Shown here: in pieces, positions 1-15,181 of the stretch
How the letters are laid out: every line of letters starts with the position of its first letter
How positions within the stretch are numbered: the first letter of the stretch is position 1
Source of the DNA: JAXDMK01 sp963790325
GTDB lineage: Bacteria; Actinomycetota; Acidimicrobiia; Acidimicrobiales; AC-14
Length of the DNA: 64,000 nt
Direction of reading: 5' to 3'
Assembly: GCA_963790325.1 (NCBI GenBank)
Contig: CAWBNY010000002.1
Coordinates: 310,001 to 374,000 of the forward strand
Translations under genes and position numbers: made by a program
The notes under the pieces: model-generated
What the model saw: only the letters and a program-made list of their open reading frames with translations
What the model was told of the DNA's origin: nothing
Database searches by the model: none

Positions 1-3000
1 ATCGACTTGCGCCCGCCGCCGAAGTTCTCGGTGGAGGAGTGCAAGGAGAAGGACATGACCTACTCCGCTCCGATCTTCGTGCGGGCCCGCTTCATGAACG
101 CGGGCACGGGCGAGATCAAGGAGCAGACGGTCTTCATGGGCGACTTCCCGATGATGACCGACAAGGGCACGTTCATCATCAACGGCACCGAGCGGGTGGT
201 CGTGTCCCAGCTCGTCCGCTCACCGGGCGTGATCTTCCAGCCCGGCCGTGACGCCAAGACCATCGCCACCGCCACGATCCATCCCTACCGTGGCGAGTGG
301 ATCGAGTTCGACATCGAGCAGAAGCCGGGCAAGGACGTCACCGCCGGCACCCGCGTCGCCCGCAAGCGTCGCCTGAGCCTGTTCGTCCTCCTGCGCGCCC
401 TGGGCTACGACCAGGAGGCCGCCCCCGGCTTCCTCGAGCGCTTCGTCGACCACTTCGACTTCCTCGAGGGTCAGTGGGAGAAGGAGCGCGACCTCGCCCC
501 CACGCGCGAGGAGGCCCTGGTCGAGATCTACAAGCGGGCCCGCCCCGGCGAGCCGCCCTCGGTCGAGGCCGGCCGGGCCTACTTCGAGAACGCGTTCTTC
601 AACCCCAAGCGCTACGACCTCACCCGGGTCGGCCGCTACAAGCTCAACCGCAAGCTGGGTCCGGAGATCGAGAAGATCGCCGAGCTGTTCGCCATCGACC
701 TGGTCCGCCCCACGCAGACCCAGTTCGTGCTCAGCCCGTCCGAGATCCTGGCCGCCACCACCTACCTTCTCCACCTGGCCGCGGGCGAGGCCGGCTACCG
801 CCTCGACGACCAGGACCACTTCGCCAACCGCCGTATCCGGTCGGTGGGCGAGCTGATCCAGAACCAGGTCCGCATCGGCCTGTCCCGCATGGAGCGGGTC
901 GTCCGGGAGCGCATGACCACCCAGGATGTCGAGGCCATCACCCCCCAGACGCTGATCAACATCCGGCCCGTGGTGGCGGCCATCAAGGAGTTCTTCGGCA
1001 CCAGCCAGCTGTCCCAGTTCATGGGCCAGACCAACCCCCTCGACGGGCTCACCCACAAGCGCCGGCTGTCGGCGCTGGGCCCCGGCGGTCTGTCGCGGGA
1101 GCGGGCCGGCTTCGAGGTCCGTGACGTGCACACCAGCCACTACGGCCGGATGTGCCCCATCGAGACCCCGGAAGGCCCCAACATCGGCCTCATCGGCTCC
1201 CTCGCCACCTACGCCCGGGTCAACGACTTCGGGTTCATCGAGACGCCCTACCGCAAGGTCGTCGACGGCCGCATCACCGACGAGATCATGTACCTGGCCG
1301 CCGACGAGGAGGAGGAGCACGTCATCGCCCAGGCGAACGCCTCCCTCGACTCCGACGGACGCTTCATCGGTGACCGCGTGCTCGTCCGGCGTGGCCCCCA
1401 AGGCGCGGGCGTGCGCATCGGCGCCGGAGGTACGTCCTACGGCACGACCAGCGAGATCGACTACGTGCCCCCGGCCGAGGTCGACCTCATGGACGTCTCC
1501 CCCAAGCAGATCGTCTCCGTGGCCACGGCCATGATCCCCTTCCTCGAGCACGACGACGCCAACCGGGCCCTCATGGGCGCCAACATGCAGCGCCAGGCGG
1601 TCTCCCTGGTGCGGGCGGAGGCGCCCTACATCGGCACCGGCATCGAGCCGCGCGCCGCCCGGGACGCGGGCGACGTCGTACTGGCCGAGGGCGACGGCCT
1701 GGTCCAGGAGGTCACCGGCGACCACATCTGGGTCCAGTACGCCGAAGGTCAGACCGACCGCGAAGGCCGCACCCTGGGCCGCAAGTTCTACCGCCTGGCC
1801 AAGTTCCGCCGGTCCAACCAGGGGACCTGCATCAACCAGAAGCCCCGGGTCGACGACGGGATGACCGTCCGCAAGGGCGATGTCCTGGCCGACGGCCCCT
1901 CCACCCACAACGGCGACCTGGCCCTGGGCAAGAACCTGCTCGTCGCCTTCATGCCGTGGGAGGGCTACAACTTCGAGGACGCCATCATCCTCTCCGAGCG
2001 TCTCGTCCGCGACGACGTCCTCACCTCGATCCACATCGAGGCCCACGAGGTCGACGCCCGCGACACCAAGCTGGGCGCGGAGGAGATCACCCGAGACATC
2101 CCCAACCTGTCCGAGGAGATCCTGAAGGATCTCGACGAGCGGGGGATCATCCGCATCGGGGCCGAGGTCGGCCCGGGTGACGTGCTGGTGGGCAAGGTCA
2201 CTCCCAAGGGCGAGACCGAGCTCACCCCCGAGGAGCGGCTCCTGCGGGCCATCTTCGGCGAGAAGGCACGAGAGGTCCGCGACACCAGCCTCAAGGTGCC
2301 CCACGGCGAGACGGGCAAGGTCATCGACGTCAAGGTCTTCTCCCGCGAGGAGCAGCACGAGCTGGCGCCGGGTGTCAACCAGCTGGTCCGGGTGTACGTG
2401 GCCCAGAAGCGCAAGATCAGCGAGGGCGACAAGCTGGCCGGCCGGCACGGCAACAAGGGCGTCATCTCCAAGATCCTCCCGGTGGAGGACATGCCCCACC
2501 TGGCCGACGGCACCCCGGTCGACATCATCCTCAACCCTCTGGGCGTGCCCAGCCGGATGAACGTGGGTCAGGTCCTCGAAGCCCACCTGGGCTACGCCGC
2601 CCGCTGGGGCTGGGGGGGCGAAGGGGTCAACGCCCAGCCGCCGCACTCCACCACCGCGACCAAGACCCGGCCCATCACCGAGCCCTCGGTCTGGGTGTCG
2701 TCGCCCGTTTTCGACGGGGCTCACTGGGACGAGGAGGGGGCGGCCGGCGCCGGCAAGCACCCGACCATCCGCCGCCTGCTGGAGAGCATCCACTCCGACT
2801 CGGCCAGCGGCAACGGCGAGCGCCTCATCCAGCCCGACGGCAAGACCACGCTCTACAACGGCCGCACCGGCGAGCCCTATGACCGGCCCGTCACCGTCGG
2901 CTACAGCTACATCCTGAAGCTGCTCCACCTGGTCGACGACAAGATCCACGCCCGGTCCACCGGCCCCTACTCGATGATCACCCAGCAGCCGTTGGGCGGG

Positions 3001-3387
3001 AAGGCCCAGTTCGGCGGCCAGCGGTTCGGGGAGATGGAGGTGTGGGCCCTGGAGGCCTACGGCGCCGCCTACGCCCTCCAGGAGCTGCTCACCATCAAGT
3101 CCGACGACGTCCTCGGCCGGGTCAAGGTCTACGAGGCCATCGTCAAGGGCGAGAACATCCCCGAGCCCGGCATTCCCGAGTCGTTCAAGGTGTTGATCAA
3201 GGAGATGCAGAGCCTCTGCCTCAACGTCGAGGTCCTCTCGACGACAGGCGAGGAGATCGAGATGCGGGAGCTCGACGAGGACATCTTCCGCACCGCCGAG
3301 GAGCTCGGGATCGACCTGAGCCGGCCCGAACGTGGTTCCGACGAAGAGGACGCCCGCCGGGCAGCCGAGCGGAGCTCCCGATTCTGA
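1..3387 (+). CDS. rpoB: RNA polymerase beta subunit, 5'-truncated by the window edge
   Basis: Catalytic-core beta subunit of RNA polymerase, which with RpoC forms the active-site cleft. The frame is open from base 1, so the start lies upstream; about 80-90 N-terminal residues are missing compared with mycobacterial RpoB, leaving 1128 residues. Visible landmarks are the lobe segment GTFIINGTERVVVSQLVRSP, the rifampicin-binding region around residues 333-360, RMCPIETPEGPNIGLI, and the C-terminal segment SYILKLLHLVDDKIHARSTG. The rifampicin region differs from E. coli and M. tuberculosis at three positions (see findings). rpoC follows after 80 nt that contain a perfect hairpin. Confidence 0.98.
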   Translation: MDLRPPPKFSVEECKEKDMTYSAPIFVRARFMNAGTGEIKEQTVFMGDFPMMTDKGTFIINGTERVVVSQLVRSPGVIFQPGRDAKTIATATIHPYRGEWIEFDIEQKPGKDVTAGTRVARKRRLSLFVLLRALGYDQEAAPGFLERFVDHFDFLEGQWEKERDLAPTREEALVEIYKRARPGEPPSVEAGRAYFENAFFNPKRYDLTRVGRYKLNRKLGPEIEKIAELFAIDLVRPTQTQFVLSPSEILAATTYLLHLAAGEAGYRLDDQDHFANRRIRSVGELIQNQVRIGLSRMERVVRERMTTQDVEAITPQTLINIRPVVAAIKEFFGTSQLSQFMGQTNPLDGLTHKRRLSALGPGGLSRERAGFEVRDVHTSHYGRMCPIETPEGPNIGLIGSLATYARVNDFGFIETPYRKVVDGRITDEIMYLAADEEEEHVIAQANASLDSDGRFIGDRVLVRRGPQGAGVRIGAGGTSYGTTSEIDYVPPAEVDLMDVSPKQIVSVATAMIPFLEHDDANRALMGANMQRQAVSLVRAEAPYIGTGIEPRAARDAGDVVLAEGDGLVQEVTGDHIWVQYAEGQTDREGRTLGRKFYRLAKFRRSNQGTCINQKPRVDDGMTVRKGDVLADGPSTHNGDLALGKNLLVAFMPWEGYNFEDAIILSERLVRDDVLTSIHIEAHEVDARDTKLGAEEITRDIPNLSEEILKDLDERGIIRIGAEVGPGDVLVGKVTPKGETELTPEERLLRAIFGEKAREVRDTSLKVPHGETGKVIDVKVFSREEQHELAPGVNQLVRVYVAQKRKISEGDKLAGRHGNKGVISKILPVEDMPHLADGTPVDIILNPLGVPSRMNVGQVLEAHLGYAARWGWGGEGVNAQPPHSTTATKTRPITEPSVWVSSPVFDGAHWDEEGAAGAGKHPTIRRLLESIHSDSASGNGERLIQPDGKTTLYNGRTGEPYDRPVTVGYSYILKLLHLVDDKIHARSTGPYSMITQQPLGGKAQFGGQRFGEMEVWALEAYGAAYALQELLTIKSDDVLGRVKVYEAIVKGENIPEPGIPESFKVLIKEMQSLCLNVEVLSTTGEEIEMRELDEDIFRTAEELGIDLSRPERGSDEEDARRAAERSSRF

Positions 3388-3395
3388 AGCCAGAC

Positions 3396-3420
3396 GCCCG
3401 GCCGGTCACCCCGGCCGGGC
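3396..3420 (+). terminator. Perfect 10-bp hairpin between rpoB and rpoC
   Basis: GCCCGGCCGG, loop TCACC, then CCGGCCGGGC: a perfect 10-bp GC stem starting 9 nt after the rpoB stop. No U-tract follows (ATTGCAGTCC), so it fits an RNA-processing or attenuation structure, or a REP-like element, better than a strong intrinsic terminator. rpoB and rpoC are normally co-transcribed. Confidence 0.45.
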
Positions 3421-3467
3421 ATTGCAGTCCCCAAGGTTTCGACGTCACAGAGAGGTAGGCAGAACAG

Positions 3468-7445
<3,978 letters not shown>

Positions 7446-7490
7446 TGGTGCGCCCCGGGGGGGCCGTGGGGGACCGCGGCTCTCTCGGGA

Positions 7491-7496
7491 TACACT
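7491..7496 (+). promoter_or_regulatory. Candidate -10 element before rpsL
   Basis: TACACT lies in the 90-nt rpoC-rpsL gap and would give a leader of about 33 nt containing GAAAGG 6 nt before the TTG start of rpsL. No recognisable -35 hexamer is present, so a separate str-operon promoter here is only possible. Confidence 0.25.
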
Positions 7497-7535
7497 TGTA
7501 GGTCGTCTCTCGGCAGATGTTCTGAAAGGTTTGCT

Positions 7536-7907
7536 TTGCCCACCATCTCGCAGTTGGTCCGGAAGGGCCGCGAGTCGAAGTCCGACAAGACCAAGACTCC
7601 CGCCCTCAAGGGGGCGCCCCAGCGACGGGGCGTGTGCACCCGCGTGTACACGCACACCCCGAAGAAGCCGAACTCGGCCCTGCGCAAGGTGGCCCGGGTG
7701 CGGCTCACCACCGGGCAGGAGGTCACCGCCTACATCCCCGGCGTGGGCCACAACCTCCAGGAGCACTCCATCGTGCTCGTCCGCGGCGGCCGGGTGAAGG
7801 ACCTGCCCGGGGTCCGCTACAAGATCATCCGGGGCGTGCTCGACGCCTCCGGCGTCCGCGACCGCAAGCAGGCCCGCAGCCGCTACGGCGCCAAGAAGGA
7901 GAAGTAG
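7536..7907 (+). CDS. rpsL: 30S ribosomal protein S12
   Basis: Decoding-centre protein of the small subunit, 123 residues, standard length. The core TRVYTHTPKKPNSALRKVAR and the loop GGRVKDLPGVRYK are intact; the two lysines whose mutation gives streptomycin resistance in other bacteria (E. coli Lys43 and Lys88) are wild type. The TTG start follows GAAAGG by 6 nt and gives the expected MPTISQLVRKGR. rpsG begins 2 nt after the stop, so the two are co-translated as in other str operons. Confidence 0.98.
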   Translation: MPTISQLVRKGRESKSDKTKTPALKGAPQRRGVCTRVYTHTPKKPNSALRKVARVRLTTGQEVTAYIPGVGHNLQEHSIVLVRGGRVKDLPGVRYKIIRGVLDASGVRDRKQARSRYGAKKEK

Positions 7908-7909
7908 GT

Positions 7910-8380
7910 ATGCCGCGCAAGGGCCCGCCGCCGCGTCGTGACCTCATGCCCGACCCCATCTACCGGTCGGTGCTGGTCACCCAGTTCGTCAACAAGGTCC
8001 TGTCCCGGGGCAAGCGATCCCTGGCCGAGCGCATCGTCTACTCGGCCCTCGACACCGTTCGGGAGAAGAGCGGGGGCGATCCCGTGGCCGCCCTCAAGCG
8101 GGCCATGGAGAACGTGAAGCCCCAGCTCGAGGTCAAGAGCCGGCGCGTCGGCGGGGCCACCTACCAGGTACCGGTCGAGGTCCGTCCCCGGCGGGCAACC
8201 ACCCTCGGCATCCGCTGGCTGGTCGGCTACGCCCGCCAGCGCCGGGAGAAGACGATGGCGCTGCGCCTGGCCAACGAAATACTCGACGCCTCCAACGGCG
8301 TTGGTTCCGCGGTGAAGCGGCGCGACGACATGCACAAGATGGCGGAGTCCAACAAGGCGTTCGCCCACTATCGTTGGTAG
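7910..8380 (+). CDS. rpsG: 30S ribosomal protein S7
   Basis: Primary 16S rRNA head-binding protein, 156 residues as is typical of Actinobacteria. It starts MPRKGPPPRRDLMPDPIYRS and ends with the conserved MAESNKAFAHYRW. It begins 2 nt after rpsL, with GAAGTAGGT as a weak ribosome-binding stretch. A 175-nt structured gap separates it from fusA, unlike the tight rpsL-rpsG spacing. Confidence 0.97.
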   Translation: MPRKGPPPRRDLMPDPIYRSVLVTQFVNKVLSRGKRSLAERIVYSALDTVREKSGGDPVAALKRAMENVKPQLEVKSRRVGGATYQVPVEVRPRRATTLGIRWLVGYARQRREKTMALRLANEILDASNGVGSAVKRRDDMHKMAESNKAFAHYRW

Positions 8381-8555
8381 AGGGGGGAGGGAGACCCTCC
8401 CTCGTCTAGCTCCCCCACAGGACGCTCCACCCTGTGGGTGCAGCGTCCGCCGCCAGCCGGGACCGGTGCCTTCGGCCCCCGAGCGGTCGGCGGAAGTCAA
8501 AGGCAGTTCACCGCGCGGCAACCCCCGCTAAACCACAAGACGCGAGAGTCCCCTC
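8381..8555 (+). promoter_or_regulatory. Structured rpsG-fusA intergenic leader with mutually exclusive hairpins
   Basis: 175 nt without a gene. AGGGAG-ACC-CTCCCT pairs just after rpsG. CCCACAGG (8414-8421) can pair with CCTGTGGG (8431-8438), but the same bases are used by a longer stem, GGACGCT (8420-8426) with AGCGTCC (8442-8448) plus CACCC with GGGTG around a TGT loop. GACCG (8461-8465) pairs with CGGTC (8484-8488). Two exclusive stems suggest attenuation or protein-controlled folding ahead of fusA; no U-tract and no clear promoter are visible. Confidence 0.4.
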
Positions 8556-10652
<2,097 letters not shown>

Positions 10653-10699
10653 CCACTTTCGATCTAGGCACGGGCGAAGCAAGGAGCAACGAGGGTCCC

Positions 10700-11887
<1,188 letters not shown>

Positions 11888-11900
11888 TGGCGCACATCTG

Positions 11901-12215
11901 ATGGCCCAGAAGATCCGCATCCGGCTGAAGGCCTACGACCACGAGATCGTCGACCAGTCCACCAAGAAGATCGTAGAGACCGTCGTTCGCACCCAGGCCA
12001 AGGTCCGGGGGCCGGTGCCCTTGCCCACCGAGAAGCACCGCTACACCGTGATCCGGTCCCCTCACAAGGACAAGGACTCGCGGGAGCACTTCGAGATGCG
12101 GATCCACAAGCGCCTGCTCGACATCCTCGAGCCCAGCCCCAAGACGGTCGACTCACTCCAGCGCCTGGATCTGCCGGCGGGCGTCGACATCGAGATCAAG
12201 ATCCAACAGGTTTGA
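11901..12215 (+). CDS. rpsJ: 30S ribosomal protein S10
   Basis: Small-subunit head protein, also NusE in antitermination complexes; 104 residues. It begins MAQKIRIRLKAYDHEIVDQS and contains PLPTEKHRYTVIRSPHKDK, both highly conserved. It follows tuf by 13 nt. Unusually it is separated from rplC by a 238-nt region with hairpins and a -10-like box, so it may be read mainly with tuf while the rest of the S10 operon has its own leader. Confidence 0.97.
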   Translation: MAQKIRIRLKAYDHEIVDQSTKKIVETVVRTQAKVRGPVPLPTEKHRYTVIRSPHKDKDSREHFEMRIHKRLLDILEPSPKTVDSLQRLDLPAGVDIEIKIQQV

Positions 12216-12219
12216 CCCG

Positions 12220-12241
12220 GGAGGGGGGAAGGCCCCCCTCC
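12220..12241 (+). terminator. GC-rich 9-bp hairpin after rpsJ
   Basis: GGAGGGGGG, loop AAGG, CCCCCCTCC: a perfect 9-bp stem 5 nt after the rpsJ stop. There is no T-run, so intrinsic termination is uncertain. The same stem with a different loop occurs at 57694-57715 between sucC and sucD. Confidence 0.4.
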
Positions 12242-12290
12242 GAACCTTCCCGGCGCGGTGCCGGCCGGAAACCGGCTAGTAACCACCCGC

Positions 12291-12296
12291 TATACT
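12291..12296 (+). promoter_or_regulatory. Candidate -10 box for the rplC-led S10 operon
   Basis: TATACT matches 5 of 6 positions of the sigma-70 -10 box and sits in the 238-nt rpsJ-rplC gap. The region 17 nt upstream (GAAACC) is not a good -35. Transcription would start near 12303 and leave a leader of about 150 nt before rplC. Confidence 0.4.
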
Positions 12297-12302
12297 CGTT
12301 CT

Positions 12303-12453
12303 TCGTTCCGGGGCCGGCTTCGGCTGGCTCCTCCCACTTCGACGTCCTCGGCTGCCGACGCGGTTCGGTCGGTACACCGGGGCACAACCCAACTCGCTCC
12401 GCCTGGCGCATGCCTGTGCGGAGCGTCCGCGTGAAGGCAGAGAGAGCACTCCG
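12303..12453 (+). promoter_or_regulatory. Structured leader upstream of rplC
   Basis: The leader contains GCCGGC-TTCG-GCTGGC (12313-12328, a UUCG-capped stem with one G-U pair) and CGCTCCGC (12395-12402) pairing with GCGGAGCG (12418-12425). It resembles ribosomal-protein autoregulatory leaders in position and structure. In other bacteria L4 controls the S10 operon, but that family structure is not recognisable here, so the ligand is unknown. Confidence 0.35.
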
Positions 12454-13101
12454 ATGGCAAGCAGGGCGATCGTCGGCGAGAAGGTCGGCATGACACAGGT
12501 CTGGGACGACCAGAACCGTGCCATTCCGGTCACGCTCGTACGCGTGGCGCCGTGCCGGGTGGTGCAGGTCAAGACCCCCGAGCACGACGGCTACAGCGCG
12601 CTCCAAGTCACCTTTGGCTCCGTCCGGGCGTCGCGGCTGAACAAGCCCGAGGCGGGACACTTCGCCCACGCGGAGGTGGAGCCCGGGCGCCGGCTGGTCG
12701 AGCTGCGCATCGACGACCTGGGCGACTACCAGGTCGGTCAGGAGATCACCGCCGCCGTCCTGGAGAAGGGCGAGCGGGTCGACGTCACCGCCGTCAGCAA
12801 GGGCAAGGGCTTCACCGGCGTCATGAAGCGCCACAACTTCAGCGGCATGGGAGCGTCCCACGGCGCCCACAAGACCCACCGGGCCCCCGGCGCCATCGGC
12901 GCCTGCGCCACCCCCTCCCGGGTGTTCAAGGGCACCCGGATGGCGGGCCGGGTCGGCAACCAGCAGGTCACCACCCTCAACCTCGAGGTCGTCCAGGCCG
13001 ACCCGGAACGGGAGATCGTCCTCCTCAAGGGCGCAGTCCCCGGACCGCGTGGTGGACTCGTCCTCATCCGCGACGCGGTCCGCAACGGGAAGGGCTCCTA
13101 G
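12454..13101 (+). CDS. rplC: 50S ribosomal protein L3
   Basis: Large-subunit assembly protein near the peptidyl-transferase centre, 215 residues. The tip loop HNFSGMGASHGAHKTHRAPG and the segment TPSRVFKGTRMAG are conserved. GCAGAGAGAGCACTCCG precedes the ATG as a loose ribosome-binding stretch. It leads a run of genes with gaps of 11 nt or less down to rplN, beginning with rplD 2 nt downstream. Confidence 0.97.
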   Translation: MASRAIVGEKVGMTQVWDDQNRAIPVTLVRVAPCRVVQVKTPEHDGYSALQVTFGSVRASRLNKPEAGHFAHAEVEPGRRLVELRIDDLGDYQVGQEITAAVLEKGERVDVTAVSKGKGFTGVMKRHNFSGMGASHGAHKTHRAPGAIGACATPSRVFKGTRMAGRVGNQQVTTLNLEVVQADPEREIVLLKGAVPGPRGGLVLIRDAVRNGKGS

Positions 13102-13103
13102 CG

Positions 13104-13763
13104 ATGACGATGCAGGTCGACGTCCTCAGCCCCGCCACCGGCTCCAAGGTCGGTGCGGTCACCGTCGACGAGAGGGTCTTCGGCATCACCCCCAACGTCC
13201 CGGTCATGCACCAGGTCGTCGTGGGACAGCTGGCCGGTATCCGCCAGGGCGACCAGAGCACGCTCACCCGGGCCGAGGTCCGGGGCGGTGGGCGCAAGCC
13301 GTGGCGCCAGAAGGGGTCGGGACGGGCTCGCCAGGGCTCCAGCCGGGCACCGCACTGGCGGGGTGGCGGCGTGGCCCTCGGCCCCAAGCCCCGCAGCTAC
13401 GCCCAGCGCACCCCCAAGAAGATGGTGTCCCTGGCCCTGCGCTCGGCGCTCTCCGATCGGGCGGCCATGGGCCGGGTGGGCGTGGTCGACGGCTGGGACT
13501 TCGCCCAGCCGAAGACCAAGGATGCGAGGAAGGCTCTCGCCATGCTCGGGCTGACCGGCAAGATCCTGGTGGTCCTCGACCGCGACCACGACACCGCCGG
13601 GCTCTCGTTCCGCAACCTTCCCGAGGTCAAGACCATCCTGTCGTCGGAGCTCAACGTCTACGACGTGCTGTGCTGCGACTGGATCGTCTTCACCAAGGAC
13701 AACGTCCCCGCCCCGGCCGCCGCCGCCACCACAGCCACACCCACCGAGGACGCCGAGTCATGA
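13104..13763 (+). CDS. rplD: 50S ribosomal protein L4
   Basis: Exit-tunnel protein, 219 residues. The extended tunnel loop is recognised by TRAEVRGGGRKPWRQKGSGR and GSSRAPHWRGGG. A second in-frame ATG lies 6 nt downstream, so the first two residues are uncertain. The C-terminus carries an Ala/Thr/Pro-rich tail of about 15 residues. Its stop overlaps the rplW start in ATGA. In gammaproteobacteria L4 also represses its own operon; nothing here proves that role. Confidence 0.96.
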   Translation: MTMQVDVLSPATGSKVGAVTVDERVFGITPNVPVMHQVVVGQLAGIRQGDQSTLTRAEVRGGGRKPWRQKGSGRARQGSSRAPHWRGGGVALGPKPRSYAQRTPKKMVSLALRSALSDRAAMGRVGVVDGWDFAQPKTKDARKALAMLGLTGKILVVLDRDHDTAGLSFRNLPEVKTILSSELNVYDVLCCDWIVFTKDNVPAPAAAATTATPTEDAES

Positions 13764-14050
13764 ACGACCCCCGCGACGTCATCCTGCGCCCGGTGGTGAG
13801 CGAGAAGTCCTACGGCCTGCTGGAGGACAACGTCTACACGTTCGTCGTACACCCCCGGGCCTCCAAGATCGAGATCCGCGACGCGGTCGAGGAGATCTTC
13901 AACGTCCGTGTCCTCAACGTGAACACCCTCAATCGCAAGGGCAAGCGCAAGCGCAACCGCAAGTCGGCCACCTACGGGCAGCGGCCGGACACCAAGCGGG
14001 CGATCGTCACCCTGGCTCCGGGTGGACGCATCGACCTCTTCGAGAGCTGA
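13760..14050 (+). CDS. rplW: 50S ribosomal protein L23
   Basis: Exit-tunnel-rim protein that docks trigger factor and SRP; 96 residues. Core features are DVILRPVVSEKS at the N-terminus and the basic loop NRKGKRKRNRK. The start overlaps the rplD stop by 4 nt, indicating translational coupling. rplB follows after 11 nt. Confidence 0.96.
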   Translation: MNDPRDVILRPVVSEKSYGLLEDNVYTFVVHPRASKIEIRDAVEEIFNVRVLNVNTLNRKGKRKRNRKSATYGQRPDTKRAIVTLAPGGRIDLFES

Positions 14051-14061
14051 GCGAGTAACCG

Positions 14062-14898
14062 ATGGCCCTTCGCAAGCGAAAGCCCACCAGCGCCGGACGG
14101 CGGTTCCAGACCGTGTCCGACTTCTCCGACATCACCGAGTCGACGCCCGAGAAATCCCTGCTGGTACCCCTGCCCAAGAGCGGTGGGCGCAACAGCTACG
14201 GCCGCATCACGGCTCGCCACCGGGGCGGCGGCAACAAGACGCAGTACCGCATCGTCGACTTCAAGCGGAACAAGGACGGAATCCCGGCCAAGGTCGCCGG
14301 CATCGAGCACGACCCCAACCGCAACGCCCGCATCGCCCTGCTCCACTACGCCGACGGCGAGAAGCGCTACATCCTCGCCCCGGCCAAGGTGCGTGTCGGC
14401 GACGTGCTCCAGAGCGGCCAGGGCTCCGACATCCGCCCCGGCAACGCCCTCGCCCTGCGCTACATCCCCGTCGGCACCACTGTCCACAACGTGGAGTTGA
14501 AGGTGGGCGCCGGCGGCAAGCTCGGCCGGGGCGCCGGTTCGAGCATCCAGCTGGTGGCCAAGGAGGGCGACTTCGCCACCCTGCGCCTGCCGAGCACCGA
14601 GATGCGCCGGGTCCCCATCGACTGCCGAGCCACCATCGGCGAGGTCGGCAACGCCGAAGCGGAGCTGATCTCCGTCGGCAAGGCCGGCCGCAACCGGTGG
14701 AAGGGCGTCCGCCCCCAGTCCCGGGGCGTGGCCATGAACCCCGTCGACCACCCCTTGGGCGGCGGCGAGGGCAAGTCGTCCGGTGGCCGTCATCCGGTGT
14801 CGCCGTGGGGCGTGCCCGAGGGACGCACCCGTGACACCACCAAGCCGTCCCAGAAGCTCATCATCCGCCGTCGCCGGACGCGCGGGGCCCGGAGGTAA
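14062..14898 (+). CDS. rplB: 50S ribosomal protein L2
   Basis: Large-subunit protein needed for peptidyl-transferase assembly, 278 residues, usual length. SGGRNSYGRITARHRGGGNK, RGVAMNPVDHPLGGGEGK and the basic C-terminus IIRRRRTRGARR are conserved; His in NPVDHP corresponds to the universally conserved histidine. It ends 2 nt before rpsS. Confidence 0.98.
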   Translation: MALRKRKPTSAGRRFQTVSDFSDITESTPEKSLLVPLPKSGGRNSYGRITARHRGGGNKTQYRIVDFKRNKDGIPAKVAGIEHDPNRNARIALLHYADGEKRYILAPAKVRVGDVLQSGQGSDIRPGNALALRYIPVGTTVHNVELKVGAGGKLGRGAGSSIQLVAKEGDFATLRLPSTEMRRVPIDCRATIGEVGNAEAELISVGKAGRNRWKGVRPQSRGVAMNPVDHPLGGGEGKSSGGRHPVSPWGVPEGRTRDTTKPSQKLIIRRRRTRGARR

Positions 14899-14900
14899 TC

Positions 14901-15179
14901 ATGGCTCGCTCCCTCAAGAAGGGCCCCTTCATCGACGGGCACCTGCTCAAGAAGGTCGACGACCTCAACTCGCGGAGCGAGAAGCGGGTCATCAAGACCT
15001 GGTCGCGGCGCTCGACGGTGATCCCCGACATGGTCGGCCACACCATCGCGGTGCACGACGGCCGCAAGCACGTCCCCGTCTACATCACCGAGTCGATGGT
15101 GGGTCACAAGCTGGGCGAGTTCGCCCTGACCCGCACCTTCCGGTTCCACGCGGGCCAGGAACGGGCGGGGAGGCGCTAG
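14901..15179 (+). CDS. rpsS: 30S ribosomal protein S19
   Basis: Head protein of the small subunit that contacts S13; 92 residues. It begins MARSLKKGPFIDGHL and contains TWSRRSTVIPDMVGHTIAVH and KLGEFALTRTF, the family signature. GGAGGTAATC lies just before the ATG. rplV starts 2 nt after its stop. Confidence 0.97.
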   Translation: MARSLKKGPFIDGHLLKKVDDLNSRSEKRVIKTWSRRSTVIPDMVGHTIAVHDGRKHVPVYITESMVGHKLGEFALTRTFRFHAGQERAGRR

Positions 15180-15181
15180 CC

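Noticed and set aside
220..2949. Long minus-strand open frame (over 900 codons) opposite rpoB
   Set aside because: It is the antisense shadow of GC3-biased rpoB codons; its product is Asp/Val/Gly/Leu low-complexity with no domain, and rpoB is unambiguous.
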